Shown here: piece by piece, positions 60,115 through 64,000 of the stretch
Numbering within the stretch: the first letter of the stretch is position 1
Layout: each line of letters starts with the position of its first letter
Source: an uncultured Tateyamaria sp.
GTDB taxonomy: Bacteria; Pseudomonadota; Alphaproteobacteria; Rhodobacterales; Rhodobacteraceae
NCBI RefSeq assembly: GCF_947488715.1
Contig: NZ_CANLAG010000008.1
Span: 62,001 to 126,000 of the forward strand
Length of the DNA: 64,000 bases
Direction: 5' to 3'
Program-made: the position numbers and the translations under genes
The notes under the pieces: model-generated
The model's database searches: none
What the model saw: the letters and a program-made list of their open reading frames with translations, nothing else
What the model was told of the DNA's origin: nothing

Positions 60115-61593
60115 ATGAGTGACGTATCCGGCATCATAAAATCTATTCAAGACATCATGCGCAAAGACGTGGGTGTTGATGGCGATGCACAGCGCATCGG
60201 GCAAATGGTTTGGATGTTTTTCCTCAAGATTTTTGATGATCGCGAAGCCGAGATGGAGTTGTTGGAGGATGATTTCCAATCACCTCTTCCCGAACATATC
60301 CGCTGGCGCTCGTGGGCAAAGGACCCGGAGGGTATCACTGGCGACGCAATGTCAGATTTCGTTAACCTTCAGCTGTTTCCCACGCTGAAAGAAAAATTAC
60401 CTGCACATGGGCCGCAAGCCGCGCGAGCCCAGGTGATACGCGGGGTGTTTGAGGATGCCTACAACTATATGAAGTCCGGTACATTGATGCGTCAGGTCGT
60501 TAACAAGATCTGTGAAATCAACTTCAACAACACTGCAGACCGGCACACCTTCGGCAGCATCTACGAACAGATTTTGAAGGACCTGCAAAGCGCCGGTAAC
60601 GCAGGCGAGTTCTATACTCCCAGAGCCGTCACCCGGTTTATTGTGAACCGAGTAGACCCTCAACTTGATGAAACCGTACTTGATCCCGCATGTGGGACGG
60701 GTGGCTTCTTGGCCTGCGTCGTGGATCACAAGCGTGAGAACTACGTCAAATCCGGAGCCGATGAAGAAGTTTTGCAAGGTTCAATAAGGGGCGTCGAAAA
60801 GAAGGCCCTTCCTCACATGCTCTGCGTGACAAACATGATCCTACACGGGATCGACACGCCCTCTAGCATCGTTCACGGGAACACCCTGGAACGCCCGTAT
60901 AAGGACTACAGCGAAAAGGACCGCGTGAACGTCATCGTCACCAACCCACCGTTCGGTGGGATGGAAGAAGATGGAATCGAAAACAACTTCCCCTCCCACT
61001 ACCGTACGCGCGAAACGGCCGATTTGTTCATGGCGTTGATCCTGCGACTGCTGAAAACACATGGGCGGGCTGCCGTCGTCTTGCCAGACGGGTTCTTCTT
61101 TGGCGAGGGGATGAAATCACGGCTCAAACAGGCCCTTCTGGAAGAGGCGAACCTGCACACCATCGTTCGCCTGCCAAACGGTGTCTTTGCTCCCTATACC
61201 GGCATCAAGACCAACATCTTGTTCTTCACCAAAGGCACGCCGACCAAAGATGTCTGGTTCTACGAGCACCCATATCCAGAGGGTGTGAGCAGCTACAACA
61301 AAACCAAGCCGATGAAGTTTGAGGAATTCCAGACAGAGATCGACTGGTGGGGCGATGAGGCTGACGGTTTTAAGTCGCGGATCGAAACAGAACAGGCTTG
61401 GAAAATCAGCGCCGAAGATCTCGCGGCCCGGGGCTACAACTTCGACCTAAAGAACCCGCACGTTGGCGATGCGATCAATCACGACCCGGACGAACTGCTG
61501 GAAAACTTCGCCACCACGCAAAATGAAATCCAAGCGCTACGCGACCAACTGAAGACGATCTTGTCCGACGCACTGAACGGGGCGCGCGCATGA
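60115..61593 (+). CDS. hsdM: Type I DNA methyltransferase M subunit
   Basis: A 492-residue N-6 adenine methyltransferase. The N-terminal helical domain (GQMVWMFFLKIFDDREAEME) leads to AGEFYTPRAVTRFIVNRVDP, the SAM motif LDPACGTGGFLACVVDHKRE and the catalytic motif NVIVTNPPFGGMEEDGIEN. RETADLFMALILRLLKTHGR and NGVFAPYTGIKTNILFF are typical. It methylates adenine in the sequence chosen by HsdS and is also needed for restriction. The start directly follows the hsdR stop and its stop overlaps hsdS by four bases. Confidence 0.97.
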   Translation: MSDVSGIIKSIQDIMRKDVGVDGDAQRIGQMVWMFFLKIFDDREAEMELLEDDFQSPLPEHIRWRSWAKDPEGITGDAMSDFVNLQLFPTLKEKLPAHGPQAARAQVIRGVFEDAYNYMKSGTLMRQVVNKICEINFNNTADRHTFGSIYEQILKDLQSAGNAGEFYTPRAVTRFIVNRVDPQLDETVLDPACGTGGFLACVVDHKRENYVKSGADEEVLQGSIRGVEKKALPHMLCVTNMILHGIDTPSSIVHGNTLERPYKDYSEKDRVNVIVTNPPFGGMEEDGIENNFPSHYRTRETADLFMALILRLLKTHGRAAVVLPDGFFFGEGMKSRLKQALLEEANLHTIVRLPNGVFAPYTGIKTNILFFTKGTPTKDVWFYEHPYPEGVSSYNKTKPMKFEEFQTEIDWWGDEADGFKSRIETEQAWKISAEDLAARGYNFDLKNPHVGDAINHDPDELLENFATTQNEIQALRDQLKTILSDALNGARA

Positions 61594-63302
61594 CGGACGT
61601 AAGTCAGCTGATCACCGATCATTTGGACATCTGGACCTCAGCCATCGAGAAGAAGTCCGGGGCCGGGCGCGGGAATGGTGGAGGGATCAGCCTATACGGC
61701 ATCAAGAAGTTGCGGGACCTGGTCTTGGAACTTGCGGTGCAAGGCAAACTGGTGCCCCAAGATCCTGAAGAGGGTAATTCGACCGATCTGCTCGAGGCCA
61801 TCGAGCAAGCCCGCCTAGACCTTGTGAAGCAAAAGAAAGTAAAAAATCAAAAGGGGGCCTCGCCAGTCGCAGAGGAAGAATTTCGGTTCTTGCTGCCAAA
61901 TGGGTGGGCATGGACACGCCTCAGCTCATTGGCTGAAATCAGCCCGCGCAACGATGTCGAAGACAGTACTCTCGCCTCATTTGTCCCGATGCCAGATATC
62001 CATACAAGCCATACCGGCGAACATCATCATGCCGAAAGGCGCTGGGGCGAGATCAAGAAGTCATACACGCACTTTGCTGATGGTGATATCGCCTTGGCAA
62101 AGATCACGCCCTGTTTCGAGAACAGCAAAGCCGCGGTATTCTCGAATTTGCATAATGGCGTTGGAGCCGGCACAACTGAACTTCATGTCGCCAGACCTTA
62201 TTACCAAGAAATCGTTCCGCGGTTTATCCTGCTTCATCTGAAGGCCCCGTCCTTTTTAGAGAACGGGAAGGCCGTGATGACCGGCTCAGCCGGTCAAAAG
62301 CGCGTTCCGCGATGGTATTTCGCTGACACTCCAATTGCTCTTCCTCCAACCGCTGAACAGCACCGCATCGTGGCCAAGGTTGATGAGCTGATGGGGCTTT
62401 GCGATACGTTGGAGGCGCAAGCCGCAGACAGTCTCAAGGCGCATCAGACCCTCGTGGAAACCTGCCTTGCGGCTCTCACAAACAGCCAAACTCCCGAGGA
62501 CCTCACCCAGAACTGGGCCCGCCTAGAAGCCAATTTCGATTCTCTGTTCACGACTGAAGAGAGCATCAGAAAGCTGAAACTAACAGTGCTCAAGCTCGCC
62601 ACGACCGGACAGCTTGTCGCACAATCATCTGAAGATCAACCTGCCTCCAATTTCATAAGCGCAACCCGAACGGCGAAAGAGGAGTTTGAAAACTCGAGTC
62701 GTCGCAGGTCTAGAAAGGGCATCGACAAAAGGGCATCACTAGGCGACTTGACCAATCTTCCAGCAGGTTGGGGAGCTGATTTTTTTGGGAACTTGGTCTT
62801 TTCCCGAGACTCGGAGCGTGTCCCGCTTTCGGTGAGTGAACGGCAGAAGCGGCAAGGGTGTTATGATTACTATGGCGCGTCAGGAGTCATTGATAGCATT
62901 GACGACTATCTTTTCGACGAACCCCTTCTCTTAATTGGAGAGGATGGCGCAAATTTGATCAATCGCTCCACACCAATTGCATTTATTGCCAGAGGTAAAT
63001 TCTGGGTAAACAATCATGCACATGTTTTAGGCGCAAAAACTGAGATCTTTCTTCAGTATTTGGAGATCTACATCAATTCTATTTCACTGGAGCCATACGT
63101 CACAGGCACAGCCCAACCAAAGATGAACCAGGCCAAAATGAACACGATTCCAGTTTGGGTTCCACCGGAGGCAGAACAAGGGAGAATTGTAATTCGAGTG
63201 CATCAGTTGCTAGCAATCTGCGATCAATTGCTAGCCAAATTGCCAGTCGCTCACAGAACACAGCGACAGTTGGCGAACAGTCTAGCCGATCAAGTACATT
63301 AA
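61590..63302 (+). CDS. hsdS: Type I specificity S subunit
   Basis: A 570-residue DNA-recognition subunit with two target-recognition domains. The first spans about residues 90-250 and ends in the conserved helix AEQHRIVAKVDELMGLCDTL; the second spans about 380-540 and ends in EQGRIVIRVHQLLAICDQLL. Conserved repeats SAGQKRVPRWYFADTPIALP and GTAQPKMNQAKMNTIPVWVP close each domain. It defines the bipartite target; the sequence cannot be predicted here. Overlap with hsdM by ATGA. Composition falls further in G+C in the second domain, as usual for exchanged target-recognition regions. Confidence 0.95.
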   Translation: MTDVSQLITDHLDIWTSAIEKKSGAGRGNGGGISLYGIKKLRDLVLELAVQGKLVPQDPEEGNSTDLLEAIEQARLDLVKQKKVKNQKGASPVAEEEFRFLLPNGWAWTRLSSLAEISPRNDVEDSTLASFVPMPDIHTSHTGEHHHAERRWGEIKKSYTHFADGDIALAKITPCFENSKAAVFSNLHNGVGAGTTELHVARPYYQEIVPRFILLHLKAPSFLENGKAVMTGSAGQKRVPRWYFADTPIALPPTAEQHRIVAKVDELMGLCDTLEAQAADSLKAHQTLVETCLAALTNSQTPEDLTQNWARLEANFDSLFTTEESIRKLKLTVLKLATTGQLVAQSSEDQPASNFISATRTAKEEFENSSRRRSRKGIDKRASLGDLTNLPAGWGADFFGNLVFSRDSERVPLSVSERQKRQGCYDYYGASGVIDSIDDYLFDEPLLLIGEDGANLINRSTPIAFIARGKFWVNNHAHVLGAKTEIFLQYLEIYINSISLEPYVTGTAQPKMNQAKMNTIPVWVPPEAEQGRIVIRVHQLLAICDQLLAKLPVAHRTQRQLANSLADQVH

Positions 63303-63373
63303 AGAATGCGGAACCTCAGACTTCAACATGTTGAATTGAAAGATTCATTCCAGCGGCTTGTTTGGAGCTAGTT

Positions 63374-64000
63374 GTGATCGCGAATGAGAAAATTTGGTGT
63401 GATGAAGATCACCATAGTCATTTCGAAAAGTTTGTAGACTTCAATGAATGGCTGAACGGCGACGACGGCGAGAAAATCCGAGATGAATTTGGGCTTGCCA
63501 AACTAACCGACCCCAGCAAGGCGTTCTTTGCCGGAGACCGCGAAGCCTATGACCAAGCGTTCCGGGAATACAGAAAGGAAAGGCGGCACGAAGTCCTGTG
63601 CGAGCAGTTCTTCGCAGACGCCTTTCCTGCCGAGGGTGACGACAACCACTGGTTCGAACTGAACCAGCGGCGCTTTGATCAACTCCTGGGCCGTTTGGCG
63701 ACAATGGACACACTTCCTTTCGTTGGCGCAGGGCTTTCCGTGCCCGGTGGTTTTTCGTCCTGGGAGGGGCATTTGTGGCACCAGGCGGAAACGGCCGGTC
63801 TGGAACGCGAAGCCGTTAAGGAACTTCTCAAAGAGGGCCAGTACGAGAGCGTCATCGAGCAAATCGTAGGCCTGCGCGGCCGAGACGTGTTCGTGCAGGA
63901 CATTCGCGACGAGTTTGACCGCAACGGCACAATACCGGACGTTGTCTTTCGGCTGGCGGAACTTTTCTCGGACACTGTCGTCACAACAAATTACGACCGA
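63374..64000 (+). CDS. SIR2-domain protein, N-terminal part (candidate anti-phage NADase)
   Basis: An open frame of 209 codons from a GTG start at 63374 to the window end, preceded by GGAG 6 bases upstream. Residues 115-127 read PFVGAGLSVPGGF and residues 202-208 VVTTNYD, the NAD-binding GAG and TTNYD motifs of SIR2-like domains found in bacterial defence proteins (ThsA/DSR/Avs-like). The N-terminal 105 residues (DEDHHSHFEKFVDFNEWLNG) are unrecognised and may be a fused recognition segment. It follows hsdS on the same strand by 71 bp, within the island. Complete domain content and partner genes lie beyond the window. Confidence 0.8.
   Translation, partial: MIANEKIWCDEDHHSHFEKFVDFNEWLNGDDGEKIRDEFGLAKLTDPSKAFFAGDREAYDQAFREYRKERRHEVLCEQFFADAFPAEGDDNHWFELNQRRFDQLLGRLATMDTLPFVGAGLSVPGGFSSWEGHLWHQAETAGLEREAVKELLKEGQYESVIEQIVGLRGRDVFVQDIRDEFDRNGTIPDVVFRLAELFSDTVVTTNYDR

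Larger units (their letters stand above)
53510..64000 (+). mobile_element. Integrative genomic island at tRNA-Arg(CCT), right end beyond the window
   Basis: From the tRNA 3' end onward the base composition drops visibly in G+C, and gene content changes to integrase, HTH proteins, an orphan methylase, type I restriction-modification and a SIR2 protein. Integration at the tRNA T-arm/3' end is inferred; the second attachment repeat should be a copy of the last 20-50 bases of the tRNA and would lie to the right of this window. No conjugation, phage structural or transposase genes are seen in the visible 10.4 kb. Confidence 0.8.

Noticed and set aside
1-64000. CRISPR arrays, rRNA operons, complete insertion sequences or prophage structural genes
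   Set aside because: None seen: no regularly spaced direct repeats, no rRNA-like sequence, no transposase or capsid/tail-type proteins.

Overview
The window looks like chromosomal DNA of a marine alphaproteobacterium of the Roseobacter group (Rhodobacteraceae). The support is high G+C in the core part, dense ATGA-overlapping operons, TRAP transporters, a gpmI-envC-ctpA block, a dnaE2 promoter with an alphaproteobacterial LexA-type site, and many sugar-acid catabolic genes. No rRNA, CRISPR array or complete insertion sequence was seen.

Layout. 1-16.7 kb is mostly housekeeping: the start of a MoxR ATPase (cut by the window edge), DUF1285, a hydroxypyruvate isomerase-like protein, a TetR-membrane protein-DUF4336 operon with a clear operator, polA, a small soluble chemoreceptor-like protein, a zinc-finger protein, DUF1203, a short dnaE2 behind an SOS-type promoter, a YqfO-like domain protein, DUF3291, and the gpmI-envC-ctpA operon closed by two hairpins. 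16.7-23 kb holds a leftward operon (SDR, IlvD/Edd dehydratase, FAH hydrolase, D-2-hydroxyacid dehydrogenase) that fits a non-phosphorylating sugar-acid route, and a rightward pair (beta-hydroxyacid dehydrogenase and a DenD-like protein). 23-33.6 kb is a GntR regulator and a long rightward operon: TRAP dctP-dctQ-dctM, two phytanoyl-CoA dioxygenase-family enzymes around a UxaA-family dehydratase, a beta-hydroxyacid dehydrogenase, an EamA transporter and kdgK. 33.6-43.4 kb is a uronate region: uxuB and uxaC leftward, then four Gfo/Idh/MocA oxidoreductases with uxuA, another beta-hydroxyacid dehydrogenase and a TIM-barrel isomerase rightward. UxaC, UxuB, UxuA and KdgK together give hexuronate to 2-keto-3-deoxygluconate-6-phosphate; the dioxygenases, UxaA-like protein and Gfo enzymes probably feed less common substrates into it.

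43.5-53.3 kb holds a nucleotide-sugar dehydrogenase, a two-gene operon in which both proteins carry an N-terminal Rieske domain (one fused to a glutamate synthase-type FMN/Fe-S domain, one to a pyruvate-oxidase-like ThDP enzyme), the 5-oxoprolinase genes pxpB-pxpC-pxpA, a YcaQ-like crosslink glycosylase and a LacI regulator.

From 53.5 kb to the end lies a genomic island inserted at a tRNA-Arg(CCT) gene: tyrosine integrase, a dyad-rich intergenic region, two DNA-binding-type proteins, an orphan methylase-like protein without a visible NPPY/F motif, a complete type I restriction-modification operon (hsdR-hsdM-hsdS), and the start of a SIR2-domain protein that runs off the window. The island is visibly more AT-rich than the core. 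The most promising undescribed systems are the double-Rieske operon and the dioxygenase-UxaA-dioxygenase TRAP operon; a 16-bp palindrome recurring in and between genes is also notable.
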